Below are positions 24,201-36,420 of a stretch of DNA of 64,000 nucleotides, piece by piece (within the stretch, counting starts at the first letter, position 1; every line of letters starts with the position of its first letter). The stretch comes from Durusdinium trenchii. Its lineage: Eukaryota > Sar > Dinophyceae > Suessiales > Symbiodiniaceae. Made by a program: the position numbers and the translations under genes. The notes below the pieces were generated by a model. It did not search any database. It saw only the letters and a list, made by a program, of their open reading frames with translations, and had not been told where the DNA came from. The stretch spans positions 62,001-126,000 of the forward strand of contig CAXAMN010014058.1 in NCBI GenBank assembly GCA_963970005.1. Reading direction: 5' to 3'.

Positions 24201-25100
24201 TGTCACGTAAAGAAAAAGGACTGTGTATGTAGTGAAACCCTGTGAGATGAATTTTCTCCGGTCCAGACCTTTTGAAAAACATTGGCCACAGAACTGGCCA
24301 AGGCTTTCGGGTACGCCTAATCCTTTTTGCAAACAACTCGCTTCGCAAAGGCAACACAAAATATCCTTTACCTTTGAACTCGCTGCATAAGAACTTGCCG
24401 CAAAAGAGGTTTCGATCTAGCGCCTAGCCCTCGGAATCAGGCTGCAACGAGGCTGGGAAAGAGGGTCATAGGACAAAGGTGGAGGAGGGCAGCGAGCCGG
24501 GCATCTCACTGCAGCGTGAGAGGTGGTCGTACGCGCTGAGGAATGTGGTGGCACTCACAGACGATGACCTTTTGGGCCGAAAAGTCGCTATTCACAGTGG
24601 GGAGGGTGGCGAAGTCTTTTCAGACTTGGCTGCGCTGGTTTCGATGAGGGGCAGGTGTATGGGTGGTGTCCATCCTGGGTGCCCACTTTTCTCCTCCACA
24701 GGAAGGCAGGGTCGAAGTTGCCGCTTAGTCGGCAAAGGAGCACCTCAACCGTGTGGCCAAGCCAATGCGCGAAGCGGGTGCAAGGGTCCAAGCGATCATG
24801 ACCAAGAGAACAACAGCCTGAAGTTGTAGAAATATACATGTGCCATCCCCTGTGAATGATGGTTGGGGTCACTTGCCGGGCCTTCTACACAACATGGTGT
24901 TTATAGAATGGACGGCACGAGATAAAACTTTCCCAGCAGCTTGGCAGCTGGCAAGGGTGTTAATATAAAACGCCATCCAGGTGCAGCTCTAGTTAAAGGT
25001 CACTTGAGGGATGGAAAAGTGCGGCCTGCATAAATGAAAAACTCCGTTCCCAATAGCAAGCATACTTTTGTCTTAGTAAAAATGAGAGATCTCGAGAAAA
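21260..25100. other. No gene I can support
   Basis: Some minus-strand stretches read partly like protein, near 21.62-21.9 kb ('FYSGETGDATPFFHRLGK') and 22.65-22.87 kb ('DEAKRDAPDIWAKA'), and a plus-strand one at 24.5-24.7 kb. None shows a domain or confirmed splice join, so I do not call genes. Confidence 0.3.
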
Positions 25101-25219
25101 CCACCTATAAGTGACACAAAGACTTTTTTCCAACACCCTCTGCATGAAACAGGTGAGCCTTTTTTCTCTGCAGGCAGGTGAAACGTGGGGGAAACAAGTC
25201 CAAAAGTCTAAGCATGTCT

Positions 25220-25850
25220 AAGCAAAAGCATGTGAAAGCAAAGCTGAAAACGCGGTTGATGACCCGGTCATCCTCCGGGAGTCGGCTGGTGACCGGGAGG
25301 AGGTGCCCTGCAGGCACGTCGCAAAGGCTTGGAAACCCGCAGGAGCGAGAAGGACGGGCCACTGAGAGACGAAGGCCCGAAGGCCACCGAAGTACTCCGA
25401 CGCAAGAGGTGCAACAAGCACATAGCGAAGGCGGGAAGAAGCCAACAAGTGCAGGAAGCGAGCAGCCTCTTCACGACGAGCATCAATCTCAACAACAGGC
25501 CGGGACCTGGGACCTGAGGAGTTGAGGGTAAGTCCTTGACGAGCTTCGGCCAGGGCAGCTCCCTGGACTTCGGGGACTATATAAATTGGTGTCAACAGTC
25601 AACAGCTGACCACAATTCCACAAGTTTATAAAGACATTGACAACGACTTCGAGCCGCCATTCATCCAAGCAATTCCAAGCGATCCACCGACAGGACTGTG
25701 CGGGCAGTGACTCGGCCACCAGTTTCCCGACAAAACCCAGGCAGCAAGCCGTTTGAAAGGACAGCCACAGCTCCGCAAAACGGCAAAGCCCCAGGCCGAG
25801 GGCAAGCCACGCGGTAGCCGCCAAGACTCCGTCTGAGAAAGCAAACAAAT
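25220..25850 (-). CDS. Candidate membrane-protein exons, unrecognised
   Basis: The minus-strand frame at 25848-25560 reads 'AATAWLALGLGLCRFAELWL' and 'WRLEVVVNVFINLWNCGQLL', with hydrophobic segments that could span a membrane. A second frame at 25540-25300 reads 'ARREEAARFLHLLASSRLR' and 'EYFGGLRAFVSQWPVLLAP'. The pieces overlap in different frames, so at least one boundary is wrong or spliced. No family match. Confidence 0.3.
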
Positions 25851-25859
25851 AGATGGAGG

Positions 25860-28400
25860 AGGCTGAAAATCTTCAATGTGTTTGTGAACCTCGTGCATGT
25901 GCAATGTTGAAATTGGTGAAGAGAGTCATATGTCTCAGCATTATCGTGGGTAGCAGTGGCTTCTCTACTAAGTGGAGTAACAAGCAGTCCTTCGAGCTTC
26001 GCGAACCTTGGTGATCCAACGCTACCCAAAACAACGGGCTAGCAAACATCCCCTCTATTGGCCCTCTATCATGATTCATCCAAGCAACGGCCGGTCAAAG
26101 CACGAAAGGCTGGCAGCCTCTCTATCAAGCGAAGACTTGTCCTGCACCAGCTTGCAGCTTGATCACAACTATTGACCATTGCTGGCTATATCATTATCTA
26201 TTGCAGCTCATGAATTTTCTTCGGTCATGGTGCCCCTCGAGGCGGTACAAATGAACTGCTCAAATGTGGACTGTTAAGGATCGGGCGGTCCTTTGCCACA
26301 ACCCGGGGGTCTGGCATGGCAGGAGCAACACCAACCTCCAGCCAAAAGCACGCCATGGAAAATCCAAAGTGTGCAGCGTGCACTATCTTGAGCTACCCTG
26401 AGCGCAAGACTCCAGGTGGTGGTGCTTTGCGCTGTTGGGTGCTTGCCTTGTTCACATGACCAAACAGCAAAATCATTTTCGACGTGCTCCAGAAAAAGTG
26501 GCCTCAGGTGCTCCTTGCAGCTCATGCCTCCAATGTCAGCCAACTGGACTGTTGGAATGTGCCGATGCGAACACAATGCGAAGGGATGTGGATCCCCTTC
26601 ATCGCATGCTTGTTGCATCTGAATGCTAGATAGGGATCGTGCACGCAACATAGGTTCATGGCCAACTGGTCGCTGCAAGCAACGGATCTCGCAAAAACAA
26701 GGCCCCTGCTTTTGTTGGCGTAAATGTGGGAAGTTTTTAAGCTGTCTTTTCATCGCCACCAAAAGGCCTTACAAGGACAACAGTACAAGAGTGAACGTGT
26801 CAAAAGAAAATCGGTGTCCCGTCTCCCAATCAAAGCGACTGAGGAGACGACCTGAGGAGTGGACCTGCCAAGTCACCGCCAGAGCTATCTTTGCCTGTCG
26901 ACACTTTGCTGATCTTTGCCTGTTGGCTTCCCCATTATTTGGCATATTGTTTGCCTGCATGGTGCTGATGAGGGGTCTTTGTGCCGAAAGTGTTGCCCTG
27001 CATTGGGGCACATTCGCCAATGTGGTTGAGTGAGCAGAGTGCAACAAAGAACATGCAAATTTGGCACCTTGCACCGTGCACCTGCAAACGTATGGTTGCC
27101 TAGCTGAACAAGCATTCTTGTTTCCGGAAACCCTTATACAAGGTGCGTGCAAGTTCCACTCTTTGCACTGTGAGTGCTTGTGCGCGATCCGTGCAGAATT
27201 CAGGCCCAACCCTCGATACACATCGTGCTTCAATGCTGAAAACATTGTTGGAAAATCATGCAATGTAGGGAAACGGAATTATGCATGTTTTTACCATGGC
27301 ACGTTTTAGAGTTTTAGAAAGACTCCTGCTGCCTGCTGCAAACGAACAGATCTCTTGCACGGGATTGTTCTTGATGCCTTTGTGGGTGCACGTGCCACCC
27401 CTGAACTTACAACCGAACTGACACATTAAAGGAACATGTGTTTGAGTAATCACTGCTTCAAAATGTTTCAAGCGATCTCACTGAAAATATATATCGCACC
27501 ACACATTTATCAACAAAAGGCTTGAGTTCTCCAGGCAAGCTGGGAGCAACAAAATCTGCGTGGGCAAATGCCGCAAACTTGCCACAGGTGTGTGAACCAA
27601 ACGTGAGCAGTGAGAAAGAGTGCAAGGCCCAAAAGTGTACACTGGGAGCTCCTTGTTTTGGTTGCTTCAGCCAATGTATATATATAATATATTATAATAT
27701 AGTGGCTTGGGCGGGCGGGCACGCTTCCATGAAAAAACAACAGGTTCCAACTGGTGTGATTACTGGCCACCCCTGGCAACAAGAGTTGAAACCCCCATGT
27801 TCAAACATCACTTTCAACCACCCGGAAAGTTATGCGGTGGCCTCATGAACAACCTTCCTCACCTCCAAGACTTGCAAAAACTCAAGAAATAAAGGAATTC
27901 AGTTTCAAAACATATCCAACGGTATCCAACGAATGATGACATTGGCAAAATGAAGGATGATTTTTTTGATCGCCTTTCCATCTCCACATGCCACGCTGGC
28001 AGGCCATCGGCTCCGAGACACAAACGGGGCAGCGAACGTGTGGCCCTGTAGATGTTGCATGACTGAGACTGAAACTGATGAATGTGTGGTTCCCATCATT
28101 CATATCATATCACAAATGAAGGCCAGGTGGCCAGGCAAGATGTGTGTTTTGGGAATCGCTTTGTACAAGTATTGCAGGAGACTTCTTCCTTTGCATCTTC
28201 TGGCCGTTTAAAGGCTACATTGAAGTGCCGCCGATATGAGGCGCACCTGAGCACCTGTGGCGGTCGTAGTTCATCATGCATTTTCTCTTATCTCCCAACT
28301 GCACGGGAAACGAGGCAAAACATGAACGGTATGAATGGAGAGGCCATGTTCCTCTTTCTGATATCTTTCACGAGCACTACGCAGCTTGTGCATCGCAGAT
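25860..28400. other. No supported gene
   Basis: Long frames exist on the minus strand (26.3-27.3 kb), but they are rich in His, Cys and Ser, lack domains and do not resemble the exon style of the confident genes. Confidence 0.35.
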
Positions 28401-28409
28401 GAGAGACTG

Positions 28410-31394
28410 TCAGTTCCAGTAGGTATCTTCGCCTGGATCAACTTCACGGCCACGCTGCAATGATGTTGGCCACCCCGCTGCGGGTTGGCGACCCTCCTCA
28501 TAGCTTGTAAAAGCGCTGGAAAGCATGAGCTGCAACTCCAAAGGCCGTGGTCTCCTCGAAGCGGTTGTCAGAATGTTCAATTCATCATCGGTGACTTCAT
28601 CATGGGGCCATCCGCTTTGCCCCTCCAAAAAGGTCCGCCACTTTTTGCAATTGTCCACGAAGTTTGCCAAATTTGTTTCATAGTCCCTTTGGGCCATGTT
28701 GGCAAACTGTTGGGCTCTTTCCACACTGCCCCCTTGTCCCATCAAACGTTGGAAAAAGGTGGGCTCACGTGGCAATAGCGTATCTTGCCAGTGGAGTTGC
28801 ATATCCTTTCGCATCATAGGAGCAGATCGCCCCTGCATCTCACGCTCGCGAAGTCTCTCCATGAAGGTGTTGTACTGTTTCACACCTTGTGCAACCAAGG
28901 GCATGCTGAACATCTTCACAAGCGCAAATGCACTCTTGAGGCCTGTGTTCAGTCCACGGCCTGGCCAAAAATGATGCGAAATTGCCGCGTCACCCGCCAA
29001 AAGCAACACTTTGCGATGCGTCGCTTGAGGAAGTGCATGATAAAAACACTGCACGTAAGCGGGCGCCAGCAAAAAACCCGTGATGATGTCTTGGTTTTGT
29101 GGTCGCATGTTGAACAACTTGAGGCCTTCATCGATCCTTCGCCGCAACCATGGCAAATTACGCACTTGTGTTCTTGCCCTGGTTGGCACCACTTCATCTG
29201 TAACATAATCATCTGATCCAACAAGGTCTATGGGAGATCCAAAAGCACAACCTTGTTTATTTGTTGCCCGAAAAATCTCGTCGTACTCCTCTTTGGTGAG
29301 CCGGATGTTCAGAAACCCTTGTGAACCACCTTTAGAGTTCCGCAGGTACATATTTTGGGCCAGGGTGAATATCACATTCAAAGCTTGCCGCTGGGGAGGC
29401 TGGCGGTCTTCACGCAAAGCAATGCCCAAAGCGTAATCTTGCCCAACAAGCTGGCTGTCTGCCTCCCCCAGTCGGATGCGCTCCTCCTCTACATTGGCAC
29501 CCGAGGCTTGGGGCGAAACAAAGGCACCTTTGAATGCCCTCCGTGTCATTGACGCACCTCCGTCAGCACCCACCACAATGTCTGCATCCAGCCCCTCGAT
29601 CCATGAAGCATGGGTTTGGAGCTCTGAATGTGTCCTGTATCTGTGGATTGCTACGTAGTGTGAACCACCAAAGTTCTCGTCCTGTATATTTGCAAGCAAT
29701 TTGTCTTCAATCTCGGATATTGGCACGTTCCTGGAGCTGGACCAAACCCGCTCACCTTCGAAGCAGAGCCGCACTCTTTCGCTGAACAAATTGACAACAG
29801 AATCTTGCAAAGTGACGACTTGACCTCTGGCAGGAAATCCTTCCCTCCTCTTCCACTTGGACTCTCCTTGCCTCCGCTGGATCCAACGACTTTCATAGAG
29901 ATGAATGGAATACTCGTCCGTGCTATATCCCGAGTTTGCAAAAGACTCCGCAAGTGCTGACACCAAAGCAAGGCCAACAGGACCAGCTCCAATAATTGCC
30001 CATCTCTTTAGTTCAATCATTGGACAAGCCTGCCAAACATCCAAACTGCCTGGTTTTGTGAAATTAAGCCACCTTGTCTCCAGTGGCAGCACTTGCAACA
30101 TCTTCAGGGCAACGGCCTCAACAGCATGGTTGGGTTCGAGCTTCAAAGCATCGTGCAGGTCTCGGAGGGCTCCTGCGTGGTCGCCCTGCAGCCGCTTGAC
30201 CTCACCCCGGCGCGTAAGAGCCAGGGCATTGTTGGATGCTTCGTCGGTCTCGGAAGGTTCCTGCGTAGTCACCCTGAGCATCCGCTTGGTTGGGCTCGAA
30301 TTTCAATGCTTCGTCCAGGTCTCGGAGGGCTCCTGCCTAGTCACCCTGAGCATCCGCTTGGTTGGGCTCGAGTTTCAATGCTTCGTCCAGGTCTCGGAGG
30401 GCTCCTGCGTAGTGACCCTGCATCCGCTTGGTCGCCCCCCGCGTCGCGAGAGCGAGGGCATATTTGGGATCAAGTTTCAATGCTTCGTCCAGGTCTCGGA
30501 GGGCTCCTGCGTAGTCTCTCTGCTCTCGCTTGGTCGCGCCCCGCGTCGCGAGAGCGAAGGCATATTTGGGATCGAGTTTCAATGTTTCGTCCAGGTCTCG
30601 GAGGGCTCCTGCGTGGTCGCCCTGCATCCGCTTGGCCTCACCCCGGCATGTAAGAGCGAAGGCACGGTTGGCCTCAAGATTGTGTAGTTCGTCCAAGTCT
30701 CGCAGGGCCGCTGCCTGGTCACCCAGCGACAGGTTGTGCTGTGACCTAAATATATAAACAAAAGTCATGGAGGGATTGAGTTTCAATGCTTCTCTCGGAG
30801 GGCTCCTGCGTGGTCACCCTGCAACTGCTTGGTCGCCCCCCGGCATGTAAGAGCGAAACCATACTTGGGTTTGAGTTTCAATGCTTCGTCCAGGTCTCGA
30901 AGGGCTCCTGCGTAGTCACCCTGCATCCGCTTGGTCTCCCCCCGCTTCGCGAGCGCGATTTCATAATTGGGTTTGAGTTTCAATGCTTCGTCCAGGTCTT
31001 GGAGGGTTCCTGCGTGGTCACCCTGTGACTGCTTGATCCAACCCCGGATAATAAGAGCGAACACATAGTTGGGATGGAGTTTCAATGCTTCGTCTGTCAT
31101 GGCTTGGTCCAGGTCTTGGAGGGCCCCTGCATAGTCAAACTGCCACAGCTTGGTCACCCCCCGCCGCACGAGAGCGACGGCACTAAGGTTTCGAAGGGTT
31201 CCTGCGTGGTCACCCTGCCACTGCATCTGCGACGCATATTTCGATGCTTTGTAGTAGCCCCGCTCGAACTTCAAAGCGTAGTTGCGCCCGAGCTCTGGAG
31301 CTGCGCTCAGGTTTCGGAAGGTTGATGCGCTCCCGTTTTCATTCCTTGGGGCTCGGACCTCCTGCCAAATCGGTTCAGTTTCGCCCGCTGCCAT
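28410..31394 (-). CDS. TPR-repeat FAD-dependent monooxygenase-like protein
   Basis: The ATG at 31392-31394 opens 'MAAGETEPIWQE'. An array of TPR helices follows ('GDHAGALRDLDEALKL' and variants), then one long uninterrupted frame to the stop at 28410. That frame carries 'IIGAGPVGLALVSALAE' (GxGxxG, FAD binding, about 29.98 kb), 'VVGADGG' (about 29.56 kb) and 'LLLAGDAAISHHFWPGRGLN' (GD motif contacting FAD ribitol, about 28.98 kb). These three motifs in order define the group A flavoprotein hydroxylase fold; the substrate is unknown. The TPRs probably bind a protein partner. Reading frame changes twice in the TPR part, near 30.79 and 30.28 kb. The first can be bridged by a 44-base GC-AG intron (30746-30789), the second by an intron ending CAG/GAACC. 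Otherwise these are true frame breaks. The 1.9-kb exon is far longer than others in the window. Confidence 0.75.
30110..31230 (-). repeat. Tandem 102-base TPR-coding repeats
   Basis: About nine units of roughly 102 bases (34 residues) show high DNA identity, for example 'GCTTCGTCCAGGTCTCGGAG' on the plus strand recurring across the region. Two adjacent units at about 30270-30420 are shortened to 72 bases by loss of the same 30-base segment, so one is probably a recent copy of the other. One unit at 30.79 kb lacks seven bases. Confidence 0.85.
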
Positions 31395-31439
31395 GGTGAG
31401 GAAGGGTGTCCCTATTCCTTCTAAAACAAACACATTCCT

Positions 31440-32620
31440 TGTCCGAAAATTTATAGCCGGGGAGTGGTGGTTAATTGAGGTCGCATGTTGGGAGCGCCTG
31501 TGCCTGAGGCCTGTCCACGCATTGACATTTGCAAAACTGCGGCGGCCGGCTACCTTGCAAGCAAAAAACCATCAGGTTGCAAAAGTGGGGACCTTTACCA
31601 GGTGACAGATTGAAAATCCACCCGCCCCGCAGGCTGAAAATATTGTACCAAACGGGGGCCCGGCAGCAACAAATAAAAACTGAAGATGTGAACATCCAGG
31701 CGGGACAAAGGTGAAGCCGCTGAAACAGTGCGCCGCCCAGTTCTCACAGGTTCTGCATTTTCAAACGCGGCCACTGAAATTAGGTCAAGCCCGTTAAGCT
31801 AGCAACTGCTAAGCGCTCCTTTTTACGCTCTTGAGCTGCAATGCTGCAAAGTGGCACCGCACGCAAAACAGTAGCATCGGGCGGTGTATTTCAACACCCC
31901 CCTCTGCTTTCACGAACGGCGCGTGAGTTAGCAGTCGTCAATGGAAGTGGTTCATGGGCACAAGTTTTGCAGCTAACGGCTCACACCCACACACCTTTTA
32001 TGAATTCAGCCATCATACCACCACCATTGGTCATTCGAGGCTCGCGCCCACTATTCTCCTCGGTAAGCCACATATCGTCCCCAACATTGGCCACCTTGGG
32101 CAGCCGTGCGTGGCGCGCCTTGGTGCGCATCACGCACCGCTTTTGCCTTTATTTGGCGGTGCCTTGGCAAGTGGTGCTGCTGTACTTGCCGGCGTCGATG
32201 GAGGGGGGGCTTGGCAGTAGGCATTGGACGGACGTCGAACGTCCCAATGGCATTGATACTGCTGCCAATAGGTCTCCGGTTCTGTTGCGTTTGATCTGCT
32301 CCAGATGATCACACCTATCGGTGTCGTGGGTGTGCACGATATACGCACTTGGGATGCACAGAACAGCACCAGACTTCAGCTTCAATGGCGTTCATGCGCC
32401 AATTCCCGGAAACTACCTCTCCATATCGAACTTGCTACCTTGCCGGGTAAAAATGTGCTAGACCAGATTGCCGACGTGCACTTCCACCAACTAGTAGGAC
32501 CGATTGAGGGCACCCCTGCTCAACTGCAGTTCGAGAGTGCAGGTCCTCCATCTTCGGCTTCTCCCATGTATTCATCAATAATCATCAATATATCATGCAA
32601 GTCGTGTTGCCAGCAGCAGC
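31440..32620. other. No supported gene
   Basis: Upstream flank of the TPR/FAD gene. No exon or promoter element is recognisable; a spliced-leader acceptor may lie just above the ATG but cannot be singled out. Confidence 0.35.
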
Positions 32621-32622
32621 AG

Positions 32623-32665
32623 CAGCAGCGGCAGCAGCAGCAGCAGCAGCAGCAGCCGCCCACAC
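32623..32665. repeat. (CAG)n microsatellite
   Basis: About fourteen CAG units with a single CGG interruption, 80 bases before the assembly gap. Confidence 0.95.
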
Positions 32666-32746
32666 GCTCACCCGCGCACAGGGTGGAATTGAAGCCCAAG
32701 GGGGTCCATAAGATTGATTGATATTTTTTATCACTCAATTCTTTGA

Positions 32747-33215
32747 NNNNNNNNNNNNNNNNNNNNNNNNNNNNNNNNNNNNNNNNNNNNNNNNNNNNNN
32801 NNNNNNNNNNNNNNNNNNNNNNNNNNNNNNNNNNNNNNNNNNNNNNNNNNNNNNNNNNNNNNNNNNNNNNNNNNNNNNNNNNNNNNNNNNNNNNNNNNNN
32901 NNNNNNNNNNNNNNNNNNNNNNNNNNNNNNNNNNNNNNNNNNNNNNNNNNNNNNNNNNNNNNNNNNNNNNNNNNNNNNNNNNNNNNNNNNNNNNNNNNNN
33001 NNNNNNNNNNNNNNNNNNNNNNNNNNNNNNNNNNNNNNNNNNNNNNNNNNNNNNNNNNNNNNNNNNNNNNNNNNNNNNNNNNNNNNNNNNNNNNNNNNNN
33101 NNNNNNNNNNNNNNNNNNNNNNNNNNNNNNNNNNNNNNNNNNNNNNNNNNNNNNNNNNNNNNNNNNNNNNNNNNNNNNNNNNNNNNNNNNNNNNNNNNNN
33201 NNNNNNNNNNNNNNN
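32747..33215. other. Assembly gap (Ns)
   Basis: A run of 469 N. Its true length may be only estimated. Confidence 1.
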
Positions 33216-36040
33216 GTGAGTGAGTGTGTGGTGAGGTTTGTCAACACGCTTTTGGACGGAGGTCGTGTTGCCTCAACTCTCATTTGTGAAGAGCTATATG
33301 GTGCGTGAACGCTGGTTCGCGCAAACGATGCGCCATGTGAGCGCTGGCATGTGTAAGAGTTACCGCGGGCGTGCATGCATTGTGCAAAAAACCGTGCTGT
33401 GCAACCTCATTGTAGGGGCATTGCTGTTGCTGCCAGTGAATAGACGTCATTCCATGGTGGGCGATGCTAGTGGTCCTGGCGAAGGGGGGTTCCCCAAATG
33501 ATCAATTATTCAATGAGTCACCCCTATGGAAGGGGTGGGGGGGAGATATCAATGTTTGGTCCCGAGCAGGCTATTCAAGTTATATAGCCCTTTGCTTCGC
33601 AAAGCAAACAAAGTAGGGCTTGCCAGTCCGCCTCTCGCGATTACGAGTAGATGAGGAAATCACCGGCCCATGGAAACTAAAAACGTGACCAGCCCGGCCC
33701 CACCCTGGCCAGCGGGCATAAAGAATGATGACGGAAGATCAACGCTGCGCCAGTGCAAGCACCCGATGGCCTGGTCGCAACGCTTTGCGGGAAATGATTC
33801 TCAGAGATCAAGGCGCCACGTTTTCGCTTTAAAGCCGGTTCTCCTGGCGGGACAATAGCCAAAACCAGTAGTTTCATCTGATCGCCCTCGATACTTCAGC
33901 CTCTTGGACCGACCAATCGTGAGGCGGTGTTCAAAACAATGGAAATCGTTTATATACGTCAACGAGTCATCTTGCCAAACTCTCCGCGAACCCAGGGCCC
34001 AGCGTGCTTGTCCAAAAATACGTGCTAAACACACCTCTTCCACAACTGGTGTCATATCGACCGCTTCAGAAGACGGCAGTCAAACAAAAGCAGACTACAT
34101 GGGTCTTCCGGCAGAGAAGTGGCGCTTGCCCACATGCCAAACAGTCGTTCGGAGCCGCCGAGTCGTACACTGTGCACTTTGCCTGTTGCACCGCCCACAG
34201 TTTGCTCAAAACAATAGTGTTTGTCCAGAGTATTTGTTCAAAGCCTAACCCCATATGCCCATATGGCAGATGTTTTGCGGCCGTCCCTTCTCTAGCTTTG
34301 TGCCTCCGTTATGTAAGGGGAATTATATACAAAGGCAACAGGCCTGACCGGCCAACCATGCTGGTGCAGGAGATGGTTGCATTCCGACATCCCTTCATCA
34401 CTCATTCACCTTTTCAACGTCTCCTCAAAGACATGAACCGTGCCACGGAGTCCCGAGCTCGCCTTGCCTTGTCTATGAAACGCTCAGATGCTCAAATGAT
34501 CTCCAATGTATCTGACTGCAGAACCAGAATAATCAAGCAGTCGGCTGGTCAAGGATCCTTGGCATTATGTCCAGCTTGCTGTGTCAAAGGTTTTGTTGAG
34601 CCCAGCAGGAACATCGGATGGGCAGCTTCCATGCGTGGAGGCCTTGCAGGTCGAGTCTTCCATGGCTCGCCTGGCCTAGTCTTCCAGCTTGACGCTTGGT
34701 CTGGAGTGCCACAAAAGCGAATGTTGTCAAAGAAGATGCCGCTCGTCCTGCGAGATACAGAAGATGGACTAGAAATCCATTGGGCGTTGAGGCAGGTCGA
34801 CAGGACAAAGCAAGCATGAGGAACCAACCTGCCCTCCTACCTTCTGTGGCAAGCAGGTCATCCCAAGAACCAAACGGGAGCGGACATCAGGCATCAACTC
34901 AACGCAGCCATGGCATCCCGACCATGGCATCCTGACGTGTAACTGGCCACGACCAGCTCAGGCGATGATGGCTGCAAGTGGGACCGGCTTGGGACACCAA
35001 GGCAGCACCCAGCGTAGGGCATTCGCTTCGGCTACACCACAAGCATGCGCACGGGAAGGAAGAGCGCGTAGTGGAAGCCCAGAGCGGACGGGTGTGGGGG
35101 TGTCGTCACCGCAGGCAGATCGACGCTGGGGGCCTGAGCCACATCTTAAAGGCCACGCGAAGGCACGCTGTCGAAAGACAGGATCAGTGGCTGACACTAA
35201 TCAAGGAGGATGGGTGCAAACTCCAAGTGCGATTCCCAAAGCCCATAAGCCGCCAGTCTGTCAATGAACGTTTCACCATTTTGGTTGGTGAATTTGCCAC
35301 ACCGAAGAACTCAGGAATTCAAGTATCAAAGACACCGGCAAACCACCAGCAACATTAAGTTAGAACAACATCAATCCCAAACGAACACGCAATCAACAAG
35401 AGATGCCTCCTGAAGGCCTGGCAATCAAAGACTCACTCGTGCAAACCGAGCACAAAGCAAACTAAGCAAGCCGCCACTTGGTTACACCAATATTAGCTTA
35501 GAAGCCTGGAGCCACCCTGGAGGGAAGGTGAAACCACGGGAGTGGTTCAGATGTCAGACAACATGAGCTTCCGAGCTCAAACCACCTCATCATGTGTTCA
35601 AAGCATGTTTGTTGTTGCTTAGAATTGTTGCCGTGCAGGCATCATGCCGTTTGCATACCGCACTTAGCCAATGACCCAGCTTCAAAGCCGACATATACTG
35701 AACGCAAGCACGTACTCTGCAGGAAAATCGATAGTGATAGTGTACGACTCCATGTGCCGTTTGTGAACATCCACAAGCTGCTGTTGTATGTGATGTGTCG
35801 AGCCATGATGCGAAGTGATGCGCTCTGTGGTGTGTCCTGCGCAACGAACTGCGTGCATCTGCAGCATCCCTGCAGAGCGCGGAGGCGAACGGCCTGAACC
35901 GGCACACTCTGCCGCCCCACACGAGAAAGAAGACCGTGAGAACTAGCAACCAAGTCAGCCAAAACATTGGACACCCTAGAGCTGCAAACGCGAGATCGCC
36001 AAACGTAAGCAGCTGCAAAAGTATTGCTGTGCTGAACGAG
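33216..36040. other. No gene I can support
   Basis: A 271-codon plus-strand frame at 34004-34819 and overlapping minus frames lack domains. Nothing here matches the confident exon style. Confidence 0.3.
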
Positions 36041-36049
36041 CGGATTCAC

Positions 36050-36310
36050 GCGGGTAGGTGGACCGTCCCAAGGCTTGCGCTGGCAAGTGTATCTGGAATG
36101 CTTTGCCCTTTGAGCAGCGTCTTACAGCTCAATCTCAGCTCAATGCAGCCAAAGGCGTGCGATCGCGATCCCGTGCGTTCATCAAACTCGAGGTTGCGAT
36201 CCCCCAAAAAAGAATCATGCTCCGCAGCGTCTTCATTGACCTTTTTTCTGGCATGCAAGACTTCGGTACCGTCAGCATGGGAAATAGTTCTTTCGCGTTG
36301 CAGCGGTCTC
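36050..36310 (-). CDS. Candidate exon, unrecognised
   Basis: The minus frame reads 'TEVLHARKKVNEDAAEHDSF' and 'GCIELRLSCKTLLKGQSIPD'. Its composition is protein-like and the plus-strand reading less so. No domain or confirmed splice join. Confidence 0.25.
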
Positions 36311-36377
36311 AACCAATTCCTATGTACAACAAGTGTTGGAAGACCTGGGTCGGATACGGAGGTTTCCCTCCCACGTG

Positions 36378-36420
36378 CTCAGCTCGTGCTCAGCTCGTGC
36401 TCAGCTCGTGCTCAGCTCGG
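36378..36420. repeat. 11-base tandem repeat
   Basis: Almost four perfect copies of 'AGCTCGTGCTC'. Confidence 0.9.

Noticed and set aside
26274-27263. Long minus-strand frames (162 and 164 codons)
   Set aside because: No domain, odd His/Cys/Ser-rich composition and no AG/G or donor structure like the confident exons.
32718-33376. Long frames across the N gap on both strands
   Set aside because: They are artefacts of translating Ns.
34004-34819. 271-codon plus-strand frame
   Set aside because: No recognisable domain, overlapping open minus-strand frames and mixed composition. Treated as chance.
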